NCBI GenBank assembly: GCA_019136335.1
Contig: JAGVUK010000220.1
Span: 1 to 24,552, forward strand
DNA: 24,552 nt
Direction of reading: 5' to 3'
Source of the DNA: Methanomicrobiales archaeon
GTDB lineage: Archaea; Halobacteriota; Methanomicrobia; Methanomicrobiales; Methanoculleaceae
In this document: one piece after another, positions 7,427 to 14,454 of the stretch
Numbering within the stretch: the first letter of the stretch is position 1
How the letters are laid out: each line of letters begins with the position of its first letter
The notes under the pieces: generated by a model
Databases searched by the model: none
What the model saw: only the letters and a program-made list of their open reading frames with translations
Told to the model about the DNA's origin: nothing
Translations under genes and position numbers: made by a program

Positions 7427-8656
7427 TCAGATCGACCTCCGCCGGATCTCGCCCGCGAGATCGGTCTGCATGAGCACGCCTGCCCGTTCGGGGTCCGGTT
7501 CGTTCCCGAGCACCCACATCAGTTTCACGAGCGCCACTTCGGGGAGCATATCCTCGCCCTCGATGACGCCGATCGAGAGGAGGTCTCTCCCCGTGTTGTA
7601 GACCCGGTCGCAGACCCTCCCGTGCAGGCACTGCGACGTCATGACGACGGTCGTTCCGTCGTCGATCATACCCCGGAGTTTTGGGATCCAGTCCGTCGAG
7701 ACGTGCCCAAGGCCGGTCCCGGCAAGGACGAGGCCCGCGTAGCCCTCGAAGGCGTCGAGGACGCCGGAAGGCATACCGGGGTGGAAATGGAGAAGAGCGC
7801 AGTGCTCCTCGAGCGCATCGCGGAGTTCGGGCTCCTCGGCGCCCCGGCGCACTGCCTCGTCCGAGAGGGTGACCGTGAGCGAGGGGTAGTCGACGTAGCC
7901 GAGCGGGGCCATCCCCATGCTCTGGAAGGCGTCGCGCCGGGAGGTGTGCATCTTCCGGACCCTCGTCGCCCGGTGGACGGCGCACCGGTCGTCGTTCGTT
8001 GTCGCGTGCATCACCACCGCCACCTCGCCGAGGTTGCCGGCCGCGACGGCGGCGCTGCAGAGGGTGTTCATGGCGTTGTCGGAGCTCGGGCGGTCGGCGG
8101 ACCGCTGTGACCCGACGAAGACGACCGGCACGGGAGTCCTGAGCATGAACCTGACCGCCGCGGCCGAGCTTGCCATCGTGTCGGTGCCGTGGGTGACGAT
8201 GACGCCGGACGTGCCGTGCCGGATCTCGTCGTAGGCCGCCCGGGCCAGTTCCTGCCAGATCGCCGGGCGCATGTTCTCAGAGAGGATGCTTGCCACCTGG
8301 CGATCGCGGTAGCGGGCGATGTCCCCGAGTTCCGGGATCGCCCGCAGGATGTCGCTTGCCGAGAACTGGCTCGTCACCGCCCCGGTCCGGTAGTCGACCC
8401 TGCTTGCGATCGTCCCGCCGGTGGATATGATGGAGAGTTCCGGGAGGCTGGTGTCCTGGATGACGACCCCGGCGCCCGCCGGCGGTTGCGGGGCCGCGCG
8501 CCCGACCCACTCGATCTTCTCCGGGGATGTCCCGATGTTGTAGCCGTTTTCCAGCTTGATGACGGCCATCCCGTCCCGTTCGGTGATGTAGGTGCCGGTG
8601 AGCGCAGCCCCGCCGTTCGCGTACCGCACCCGGTCTCCGGCCTTCGGTGTTTCCAT
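7427..8656 (-). CDS. gatD: Glutamyl-tRNA(Gln) amidotransferase subunit D
   Basis: The 409-residue subunit has an N-terminal Tudor-like barrel (GDRVRYANGG to KIEWVGR) followed by an L-asparaginase-like domain. The first catalytic threonine lies in STGGTIAS (Thr79), the Thr-Asp pair in THGTDTM (Thr158, Asp159), and the basic RVRKMHTSRRDAF segment supplies the conserved Lys. It hydrolyses glutamine and passes ammonia to GatE for transamidation of Glu-tRNA(Gln). The start ATG shares one base with the argH stop (TAATG), and the stop abuts the gatE start, giving an argH-gatD-gatE operon. Confidence 0.96.
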   Translation of the reverse strand: METPKAGDRVRYANGGAALTGTYITERDGMAVIKLENGYNIGTSPEKIEWVGRAAPQPPAGAGVVIQDTSLPELSIISTGGTIASRVDYRTGAVTSQFSASDILRAIPELGDIARYRDRQVASILSENMRPAIWQELARAAYDEIRHGTSGVIVTHGTDTMASSAAAVRFMLRTPVPVVFVGSQRSADRPSSDNAMNTLCSAAVAAGNLGEVAVVMHATTNDDRCAVHRATRVRKMHTSRRDAFQSMGMAPLGYVDYPSLTVTLSDEAVRRGAEEPELRDALEEHCALLHFHPGMPSGVLDAFEGYAGLVLAGTGLGHVSTDWIPKLRGMIDDGTTVVMTSQCLHGRVCDRVYNTGRDLLSIGVIEGEDMLPEVALVKLMWVLGNEPDPERAGVLMQTDLAGEIRRRSI

Positions 8657-10134
8657 TATAGTATCAGCCTCCGTGATTCAGTTATCAGGTCTTCAAAAGC
8701 GCGGGAGAGCGCCGTTTCCGTCTCCTCCGCCCATGCCCTGTCCCGGGCGAGGAGTTCCTTCTGCTCCGCGAGCTGCACCGCGACCGCTGCGGGCGCCGGG
8801 CCGCCGATGATCGTTCGCACCGCAATGGCGTGACGCGGGTCGAGGACGGCGGCGATCCGCTCCTCCGTCACCCCGAGGTCGATGACCGAGATGCCGGCCG
8901 CTTCCCGTGCGGCCCCCTCGAGCGTCGCGAGGTCGAGCGAACCGTGCCGCACCGCCCGACCGACGATCCGGTGGGCGGTGCGGAACGCGAGCCCGTAGTC
9001 CCGGACGAGGACGTCGGCAAGTTCCGTCGCGGTGGAGAACCCTCTGCCCGCTTCGGCCGCCATCCGTTCGGTATTGAAGGCCGCGGTGCCGATCATGCCG
9101 GATAACAGCGGGATGCTCTGCCGGGCCGCCTCCACGCCCCGCCAGAGGTGCGGGGTCAGTTCCTGGAGGTCGCGGTTGTAACTCATGGGGAGGCCCTTCG
9201 TGATCGTGATCGCCGCGACGAGCGAACCTGCGACAGATCCGGCCTTCGCCCGCATGATCTCGGCGACGTCCGGGTTCTTCTTCTGGGGCATGATCGAGGA
9301 GGAGGAGCAGTAGGCGTCATCGAGCTGGATGAACCCGACGAACGCGGTGCTCCAGAGGACCAGCTCCTCGCAGAGCCGGCTTGCCGTCGTCATCGAGACC
9401 GCTACTCCGGCAAGCACCTCGATCGCGAAGTCCCGGGCGGCGACCGCGTCCATGCTGTTTGCCGCCGGGCGGGAGAAGCCGAGAAGCCGGGCGGTGTAGT
9501 CGCGGTCGAGGGGAAAGCCGGTCGAGGCGAACGCCGCCGAACCGAGGGGGGATACGTCCACCCGGGCGTAGGCCTCCCGGAGCCGGGCCGTATCCCGGGA
9601 GAAGGCCTGCTCGTAGGCGAGGAGGTAGTGGGCGAGCGTCGTGGGCTGGGCGTGCTGGAGGTGGGTGAAACCCGGCATCACCGTCTCCGTGTGCCGGGCA
9701 GCGGTGTCGAGGAGGGTCGCCCTGAGATCGGCGAGCGACCGCACGAGGGCGATGATCTCCTGTTTCAACCGGATTCTGACGCAGGTCGCAACCTCGTCGT
9801 TCCGGGACCGGCCCATGTGGAGGCGGCCGCCGAAGTCCTCCCCGACCCGGTCGATGAGGTAGGCCTCCTTCCCGGCGTGGATATCCTCGAAATGCTCGTC
9901 GAACGCCTCCTCCGGGAGGCCGTGGTCGTAGAGGTCGAGGAGCGCCGCCATCAGCGCACGGGCCGGGGCTTCGTCGATGATCCCCTGCCGCGAGAGGCCG
10001 AGGAGGTGCGCCATGTCCACAAGGAGGTCCGCCTCCGCTATCCAGCGGTCGGCGTCCATCGAGGCAAGAAAATGCTCGAGGTCGGCCGAACGTTCGCCGG
10101 CGAGACGGCCCTGCCGAATCTGATCCGAACGCAT
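8656..10134 (-). CDS. argH: Argininosuccinate lyase
   Basis: The 492-residue enzyme splits argininosuccinate into arginine and fumarate, the last step of arginine synthesis. The fumarase/aspartase superfamily signatures are present: GRLHMGRSRNDEVAT (about residues 103-117), GFTHLQHAQPTTLAHYL, and the flexible catalytic loop SSSSIMPQKKNP (about residues 278-289), where the usual GSSIMPQKKNP has Ser for Gly. The length is close to the family norm. The start ATG follows a CAGGAC segment and a TATA-like box, and the gene leads the argH-gatD-gatE transcript. Its promoter side borders the tnpB remnant and the AT-rich cassette, so its upstream region may have been rewritten by insertion. Confidence 0.95.
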   Translation of the reverse strand: MRSDQIRQGRLAGERSADLEHFLASMDADRWIAEADLLVDMAHLLGLSRQGIIDEAPARALMAALLDLYDHGLPEEAFDEHFEDIHAGKEAYLIDRVGEDFGGRLHMGRSRNDEVATCVRIRLKQEIIALVRSLADLRATLLDTAARHTETVMPGFTHLQHAQPTTLAHYLLAYEQAFSRDTARLREAYARVDVSPLGSAAFASTGFPLDRDYTARLLGFSRPAANSMDAVAARDFAIEVLAGVAVSMTTASRLCEELVLWSTAFVGFIQLDDAYCSSSSIMPQKKNPDVAEIMRAKAGSVAGSLVAAITITKGLPMSYNRDLQELTPHLWRGVEAARQSIPLLSGMIGTAAFNTERMAAEAGRGFSTATELADVLVRDYGLAFRTAHRIVGRAVRHGSLDLATLEGAAREAAGISVIDLGVTEERIAAVLDPRHAIAVRTIIGGPAPAAVAVQLAEQKELLARDRAWAEETETALSRAFEDLITESRRLIL

Positions 10135-10174
10135 TCTATCAACAGTCCTGTCTGTACCGTTTGGCCCTGGAAGA

Positions 10175-10184
10175 GATTAAAACC
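10175..10184 (-). promoter_or_regulatory. Likely TATA box for argH-gatD-gatE
   Basis: The minus strand reads GGTTTTAATC about 45 bases before the argH ATG. That would place the transcription start near 10153 with a leader of roughly 20 bases. The box is mediocre. Confidence 0.35.
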
Positions 10185-10453
10185 ACGCACGGATGGGATG
10201 GATGCTCTGGATGTTCTCCGGTTCACCCCGGGCAGTGGACCGTGGTGGGTATCGCAATGGAGGGGTCTCCCCGCGCACGGCACCCATCATGACCGCGACG
10301 TCAACACGGCGATCAATAATCAAGAAGTTCGCCTTGCAAGATCAGAATCTTGTCGGGGTAGCAGGTGCGGAACGCACCGTTGTGCCTGTGGACTTGCCTC
10401 AATAGAGGAAGGATGAAGCAGGAAGCCCCGCCCTTCAGGGCGGGGTAGTTCAC
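10185..10453 (+). mobile_element. 3' remnant of an IS200/IS605-family tnpB with right end
   Basis: The plus strand encodes the end of a TnpB/OrfB protein: HGTHHDRDVNTAIN matches the zinc-finger/RuvC-III tail (normally CPxCGxxHDRDxNAAxN), and after a one-base frame change near 10315-10322 the sequence continues as IKKFALQDQNLVGVAGAERT and PVDLPQ, a typical tnpB C terminus. The first zinc-finger cysteines are lost. The element ends in GGATGAAGCAGGAAGCC, a GC-rich hairpin and TAGTTCAC, the standard right end of this IS family. The left end, tnpA and most of tnpB are absent. The exact left boundary is not visible; 10185 is an estimate. Confidence 0.75.
10426..10445 (+). repeat. IS200/IS605 right-end hairpin (omega-RNA scaffold position)
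   Basis: CCCCGCCC (10426-10433) and GGGCGGGG (10438-10445) form a perfect eight-base stem with a TTCA loop, followed by TAGTTCAC ending at 10453. Right-end hairpins are recognised by TnpA and, in TnpB systems, form the 3' part of the omega RNA whose guide is the flanking DNA. Here the flank starts TTATCTTTAACTTGAG. Confidence 0.75.
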
Positions 10454-10683
10454 TTATCTTTAACTTGAGATTTGAGAACTATGTATCCAAGTGCAGTAAT
10501 GGCCTTTTCGACATCCCCAACTGATATTTTTTCAGCATCAAAGTCAAATTTGACTTTGCTTGAGGTAAACAGCACCTTTACACTTTCCTTATCCACACCG
10601 ACCAAAGATTTTGTTGCTTTTTCAATCTTCTGGACACATGATGGGCAAGTCAATGTTTCTAATTGAATCGTTGCTTTTTGCAT
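10450..10683 (-). CDS. Heavy-metal-associated (HMA) domain protein
   Basis: The 77-residue protein is one ferredoxin-like HMA domain: MQKATIQLETLTCPSCVQKIEKATKSLVGV with the metal-binding CPSC pair, then the expected beta strand and VEKAITALGYIV. The family carries soft metal ions (Cu, Zn, Cd or similar) to P1B ATPases. CPSC differs from the GMTCxxC copper loop in lacking the Met. A strong SD (AAGGAG) sits two bases from an upstream ATG at 10689 and eight from the ATG at 10683, so 10683 is chosen. It follows the ATPase gene, which itself has no N-terminal HMA domain, so the domain may act in trans. Its stop codon TGA lies inside the IS right end, so the last residues may have changed on insertion. 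AT-rich and foreign to the surrounding genes. Confidence 0.85.
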   Translation of the reverse strand: MQKATIQLETLTCPSCVQKIEKATKSLVGVDKESVKVLFTSSKVKFDFDAEKISVGDVEKAITALGYIVLKSQVKDK

Positions 10684-10706
10684 TTTCATCTCTCCTTATT
10701 CTAATA

Positions 10707-12596
10707 TCATAATTTGAAACGGAGAAGCCGCATTCCGTTTAAAATTACGACTAATATGCTTGCTTCGTGTACTAGCATCGCTATCGACATGTTCATCCAT
10801 TCACTTAAAAATACACTTGCAAGCAGGACCAACACAACTCCTACTGCGATAACAATATTTTGGTGCATATTAGCAGCTGTTGCTTTTGTTAAACCCAGTG
10901 CATGTGGCAAGCGACTAAAATCCGAATTCATCAGGACGACATCCGAGGTCTCAATTGCGACATCTGTGCCGCTTCCCATAGCAATTCCGATTTGTGCCAG
11001 AGCGAGGGATGGGCTATCATTTACTCCGTCTCCAACGAACGCGACTATATGACCTTTAGTTTTTAACTCTTCAATATATTTCGACTTATCTCCCGGTAAC
11101 ATATGTCCGTGCGCTTCTGTCAGCCCCAGTTCACGCGCCACCAGATCAACTGTCCCCTGGTTGTCTCCCGAAAGAACTACCAGATTTTTAACGCCTAATT
11201 TCTTTAATTTTTGAAGGTCTTCTTTTACACCCGGACGAATCTGGTCACGGATACCCATCAGTGCTTTTAATTCACTATCGACGGATATTAAAACAAGTGA
11301 GTTTCCATTCTTTTCGAATCGGGCAATATCTGCACGGGCCTTTTCAGCTAAATGAACATTCTCCCGCTCCATGAGCGTAACGTTGCCTACCGCAACCCTA
11401 TGTCCATCGATGTAAGCGATAATTCCGGCGCCTTTTACAACATCTGTTTGTTCTATTGGATATGATTTTATAGCTCCGATGTGTTCTACAATTGCGTTGG
11501 CTAAGGGATGGTCTGATTCTTTTTCAACGCTTGCAAGGTAAGCTAATACCTCTCCAACGCTGTCTGCGTAAAATTCTTTGTCTGCTACTTTAGGATTGCC
11601 TGTTGTTAATGTACCCGTTTTGTCAAATACGATTGTATCAACCTTGCTAAAATCGCCAATAACTTCACTGCCTTTTAAAAGAACGCCGTGCCGTGCTCCG
11701 TTGCCAATGCCCGCTACGTTTGAAACAGGTACACCGATAACCAGTGCGCCGGGGCATCCCAAAACTAATAATGTAATGGCCAGTTCAATATCTCGTGAAA
11801 ATAACCATACGATAATGGCGAGCCCTAAAACTGCCGGGGTGTAGTATTTAGAAAATCTGTCAATGAAGCGTTCCGCTTCGGATTTTGAATCCTGCGCTTC
11901 TTCAACTAACTCTATAATTCTACCGAAAGTAGTATCTTCACCTACACGGTCGGCAACAATTTGAAGCGTTCCATTTTCCAGAATCGTTCCGGCATATACG
12001 CCTGAATCTTTCTTTTTGCCAACCGGGACAGACTCGCCGGTGATACTTGCCTCATTAATGTGACCTTCTCCTGACAGAACGGTTCCATCAACAGGAATTT
12101 TCGCGCCAGTTTTCACCAGTAAAATATCGCCTACGTCAACATCATCTACTTTTACTTCTTCAAATTCACCATTGTCCATCTGTTTTAAAGCGCTTTCCGG
12201 CGCCATTTCCGTTAACTCTTTTATGGCCGAACGCGTCTTGTTCAATGTCCGCTGTTCCAGAAAAGCGCCAAACAAGAATAAGAAGGTGACAATGGCAGAT
12301 TCTTCAAAATTCTTAAGGAGAAATGCCCCGATAACCGCGATGGTAACTAAAACATCAATACTGACGACTTTAACCTTCAGTGCTTGATAGGCCTGGATTG
12401 CAATAGGCGCAACCCCTAAAATTGAGGCGATAGCCAGGGACCAAATGGCTACGATCTCATTTTTAAAACCCAGTTCACTGGTAAACCCGAAAACGATTAA
12501 AACGGCGCTAATCAATGTTATATGATTTTTCTTGCTCAGTATAAACCTCTGCAAAACGCTCACCGTCTTCTCAGTATTATAATGATTTAAGCACAA
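10707..12596 (-). CDS. P1B-type heavy-metal ATPase with CPG motif
   Basis: This 629-residue membrane pump has the P-type ATPase core: TGES in the actuator domain, DKTGTLTTG with the phosphorylated Asp325, SDHPLA of P1B nucleotide-binding domains, and GDGVNDSP. Eight hydrophobic segments fit the P1B layout. TM6 reads GCPGALVIGVPVS, a CPG in place of CPC or SPC, and TM8 has HEASILVVILNGMRLL, which recalls the HEGG motif of P1B-4 (Co/Fe) pumps. TM7 lacks the Lys of Zn/Cd pumps. The transported metal cannot be set. There is no N-terminal metal domain. Start: TTG at 12596 overlaps the previous gene by ten bases; a GTG at 12563 (MSVLQRF) is an equal candidate. The AT-rich codon use looks like Firmicutes, not like the host. 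Confidence 0.9.
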   Translation of the reverse strand: MCLNHYNTEKTVSVLQRFILSKKNHITLISAVLIVFGFTSELGFKNEIVAIWSLAIASILGVAPIAIQAYQALKVKVVSIDVLVTIAVIGAFLLKNFEESAIVTFLFLFGAFLEQRTLNKTRSAIKELTEMAPESALKQMDNGEFEEVKVDDVDVGDILLVKTGAKIPVDGTVLSGEGHINEASITGESVPVGKKKDSGVYAGTILENGTLQIVADRVGEDTTFGRIIELVEEAQDSKSEAERFIDRFSKYYTPAVLGLAIIVWLFSRDIELAITLLVLGCPGALVIGVPVSNVAGIGNGARHGVLLKGSEVIGDFSKVDTIVFDKTGTLTTGNPKVADKEFYADSVGEVLAYLASVEKESDHPLANAIVEHIGAIKSYPIEQTDVVKGAGIIAYIDGHRVAVGNVTLMERENVHLAEKARADIARFEKNGNSLVLISVDSELKALMGIRDQIRPGVKEDLQKLKKLGVKNLVVLSGDNQGTVDLVARELGLTEAHGHMLPGDKSKYIEELKTKGHIVAFVGDGVNDSPSLALAQIGIAMGSGTDVAIETSDVVLMNSDFSRLPHALGLTKATAANMHQNIVIAVGVVLVLLASVFLSEWMNMSIAMLVHEASILVVILNGMRLLRFKL

Positions 12597-12889
12597 TATG
12601 CCCTATCTATCTCGGCCAACATACTGTAAACAGCCTCATAACTTTCGCACACATCTCCCGGAACTGTGTAAGTATCCGTAATCTCCCGCAGTTTGGCAAA
12701 TTCTTCGTTTAATTCAGGTTTATTTGAACCTGCTTCTTTTGTTTTCTCAATGATTGTATCAAACAATTTGCGAACTTCATGAAATTCCGGGTGATTACCT
12801 CCATGAACTCTTGCTACAATCGGCACATACTGCTTCAATGTCCGGACATGCTTTTTCATTGCCTCGTTAAATGTTAAGTTATTTGTCAT
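12587..12889 (-). CDS. Small RIC/hemerythrin-like protein
   Basis: The 100-residue protein carries VPIVARVHGGNHPEFHEVRKLFD and then LREITDTYTVPGDVCESYEAVYSMLAEID, two segments that resemble the di-iron domain of the RIC (ScdA/YtfE) iron-sulfur cluster repair family (…VARVHGxxHPE… and …PxDACxTYRALYxxLxExE…). The helix that normally lies between them with HxxKEExxLFP, and the final HxHxENxxLFP, are missing, so most iron ligands are absent. It may be a scaffold, sensor or mono-metal variant; this is inference. A strong bacterial SD (AGGAGGGAG, followed by a short A-run) fixes the ATG. It is the first gene of the AT-rich cassette and overlaps the ATPase frame. Confidence 0.6.
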   Translation of the reverse strand: MTNNLTFNEAMKKHVRTLKQYVPIVARVHGGNHPEFHEVRKLFDTIIEKTKEAGSNKPELNEEFAKLREITDTYTVPGDVCESYEAVYSMLAEIDRAYCA

Positions 12890-12944
12890 TTTTTCTCCCT
12901 CCTGTTTTTACAGATTGATTGTTTCTGGTAACCATCCCGGGCAT

Positions 12945-12989
12945 CTTACTTATGTACTGTGAATTATGTACTGTTGATTATTAAGTAAG
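12945..12989 (-). promoter_or_regulatory. Repeat-rich operator-like region before the metal cassette
   Basis: An eight-base inverted repeat, CTTACTTA (12945-12952) and TAAGTAAG (12982-12989), encloses two direct copies of TTATGTACTGT (12950-12960 and 12964-12974). Each copy contains TGTACTGT. The array sits 56 bases upstream of the first cassette gene and is a good candidate operator for a metal-responsive repressor, though no regulator gene is present in the window. Confidence 0.45.
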
Positions 12990-13234
12990 AGGTTGTCCTA
13001 AATGGATCTCCGGACCTTCGATACGCCCTTATTAGAGCGCTGATTTCCCAGATAGCTGCCATCTGAACTATATCCTGGGCAAAGATGACGAAACAGCTTT
13101 CCATTGGGTATCGCCATTGGGGGGGTGTCCCGGTAGAGGCATTTGGGGACGACCTCACCCGGCAAAGTGCGCCTCCGCCTCCACATTACTTTGCACTTAT
13201 TTCTCCAATAGGGAAAAATATCGAACAAAATTTA
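12990..13234. other. Gene-free decayed segment, possibly an insertion-sequence scar
   Basis: No protein here is recognisable on either strand. The base composition rises from the AT-rich cassette to near 50% GC and then drops again around 13200. The left edge, AGAGGTTGTCCTAAATGG, has the look of an insertion-sequence terminal repeat, but no matching partner is visible. The minus-strand frame 13228-12998 (76 codons) is open but shows no family signature; it may be a fragment of a decayed transposase. Treated as unknown. Confidence 0.35.
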
Positions 13235-13256
13235 ATACTATAGTATAATTATACTA
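13235..13256 (+). promoter_or_regulatory. Overlapping palindromes upstream of the ABC transporter
   Basis: ATACTATAGTAT (13235-13246) and TAGTATAATTATACTA (13241-13256) are both perfect palindromes that share the central TAGTAT half-site, giving three alternating ATACTA/TAGTAT half-sites. They end 15 bases before the TATA box of the transporter operon, which fits a binding site for a dimeric regulator. Confidence 0.5.
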
Positions 13257-13271
13257 CCAATTTTCGACACT

Positions 13272-13280
13272 ACTATATAC
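13272..13280 (+). promoter_or_regulatory. TATA box for the ABC transporter operon
   Basis: ACTATATAC lies about 60 bases upstream of the start codon of the binding protein, which predicts transcription from near 13302 and a leader of about 30 bases holding the GGAGAG ribosome site. Confidence 0.45.
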
Positions 13281-13333
13281 CGACAGCGTGATGATTACTC
13301 ACTATACAGTAACTCATATGGATGGAGAGACTC

Positions 13334-14323
13334 ATGAGATCATTTACCGCAATTCTCCTGGCCGTGGCCCTGGTCGCGGCGTTTGCGTGCATCGCCGGGT
13401 GCACGGGCACCAGCACCGACGACGTGACGCACCTCTCGATCGGCTACCAGCCGAGCACCCACCAGATCGCCCACATGACCGCGATGGAGAAAGGGTGGTG
13501 GAAAGACGACCTCGCCCCCCTCGGCATCACGAAAGTGACCGACTACCAGTTCGGCACCGGCGCGCCCGAGATGCAGGCGATGCTTGCCGGGGACCTCGAT
13601 ATCGCCTACGTCGGTTCCGCCCCGTTCATCACGGCCGTGAGCAATAACGGACTTGACGCAAAGATCGTTGCGGCGGTACAGACGCAAGGGTCCGACCTCG
13701 TGCTCAGGAACGAGATCCCCTACTCGACCCCCGCCGACCTCGTGGGCAAAAAGATCGCCACCTTCCCGCCGGGAACGATCCAGGACACCATCTTCCGGAC
13801 CTGGCTTGAGGAGAACGGCGTCGACCCCGCAAAGGTCACCATCGTCGCCATGGACCCCGGTGCGGCTACCACCGCCATCTCCGCGGGCCAGGTCGACGGC
13901 GTCTTCCTGCCCCACCCGTCCCCGGCCATCATCGAGGCAGAGGGCACGGGAAGGACCGTCGTGCAGTCGGGCGAGATGCTGAAAGATCACGCCTGCTGTG
14001 TCCTCGTTGCGAGCGGCTCCTTGATCCGCGAACACCCCGAGATCGTCGAGCAGATCGTCCGGACCCACATCAAGGCGACGGAGTACAACCTCGAACACCA
14101 GGACGAGGCCGCGTCCATCTACGCAAAGAAGACCGGACAGAATGTCGAGACCGTGAAGGCGTCGTTCCGGGACTGGGACGGCACCTGGACCGCCGACCCG
14201 CGGGTCATCACGTCGTCGGTCGTGGAGTACACGAACCTCCAGTACGAACTCGGCTACATCAACAAGCACCTCACCGAGGACGACCTCTTTGACCTCTCGT
14301 TCTACGAGAAGGCCCGGGCATAA
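13334..14323 (+). CDS. NitT/TauT-type ABC transporter substrate-binding lipoprotein
   Basis: The 329-residue product has a lipoprotein signal (MRSFTAILLAVALVAAFACIAGC, lipobox IAGC, anchoring Cys23) and then the NMT1/SsuA-like binding fold: LSIGYQPSTHQIAHMTAMEKGWW, GAPEMQAMLAGDLDIAYVG, DLVGKKIATFPPGTIQDT and AISAGQVDGVFLPHP. Such proteins capture sulfonates, nitrate, pyrimidine precursors or related small molecules outside the membrane; the ligand is not evident. The frame also opens at an ATG at 13322, but GGAGAG is correctly spaced for the ATG at 13334, where the signal peptide begins. It is the first gene of a three-gene transporter operon, with high-GC host-like codon use in contrast to the preceding cassette. 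Confidence 0.88.
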   Translation: MRSFTAILLAVALVAAFACIAGCTGTSTDDVTHLSIGYQPSTHQIAHMTAMEKGWWKDDLAPLGITKVTDYQFGTGAPEMQAMLAGDLDIAYVGSAPFITAVSNNGLDAKIVAAVQTQGSDLVLRNEIPYSTPADLVGKKIATFPPGTIQDTIFRTWLEENGVDPAKVTIVAMDPGAATTAISAGQVDGVFLPHPSPAIIEAEGTGRTVVQSGEMLKDHACCVLVASGSLIREHPEIVEQIVRTHIKATEYNLEHQDEAASIYAKKTGQNVETVKASFRDWDGTWTADPRVITSSVVEYTNLQYELGYINKHLTEDDLFDLSFYEKARA

Positions 14324-14454
14324 CCCGGGACCAGACCTCTTTTTCCTCCAAAAGTATCTTTTACGGCGATGCCGATGAAGTACTGAAGAACATCCCGGGC
14401 GGACCGGTCGGCGGTTCCCCCGGCAGCAATACCTTCGAGCAGCGGAACAGAGAC
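14324..14454 (+). other. Intergenic spacer between binding protein and permease
   Basis: This spacer of 131 bases is long for an ABC operon. It contains a T5 run (14340-14344) soon after the stop that could act as an attenuating terminator. The permease frame stays open through it with host-like codons (FYGDADEVLKNIPGG is readable) but has no ATG, GTG or TTG, so I do not extend the gene. Confidence 0.3.

Noticed and set aside
5489..8110. An 873-codon plus-strand frame opposite gatE and gatD.
   Set aside because: Composition (His/Asp/Gly/Arg-rich, no domain) is that of an antisense frame in high-GC DNA; gatE and gatD match their families end to end on the other strand.
9148..10416. Plus-strand 422-codon frame that runs from opposite argH into the tnpB remnant.
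   Set aside because: Only its last ~50 codons carry a real signal (the tnpB tail HDRDVNTAIN); the rest is the antisense of argH.
10138..12978. ATCAACAGT (10138-10146) recurs inverted as ACTGTTGAT (12970-12978), near both ends of the metal cassette, like a short terminal inverted repeat.
   Set aside because: Nine bases is too short, the copies are not at the composition breaks, and such a match is not rare enough in this span to claim a mobile-element end.
12998..13228. Minus-strand 76-codon frame in the decayed segment, first taken as a transposase piece.
   Set aside because: I could not match it to any transposase motif, so it is reported only as unknown sequence.
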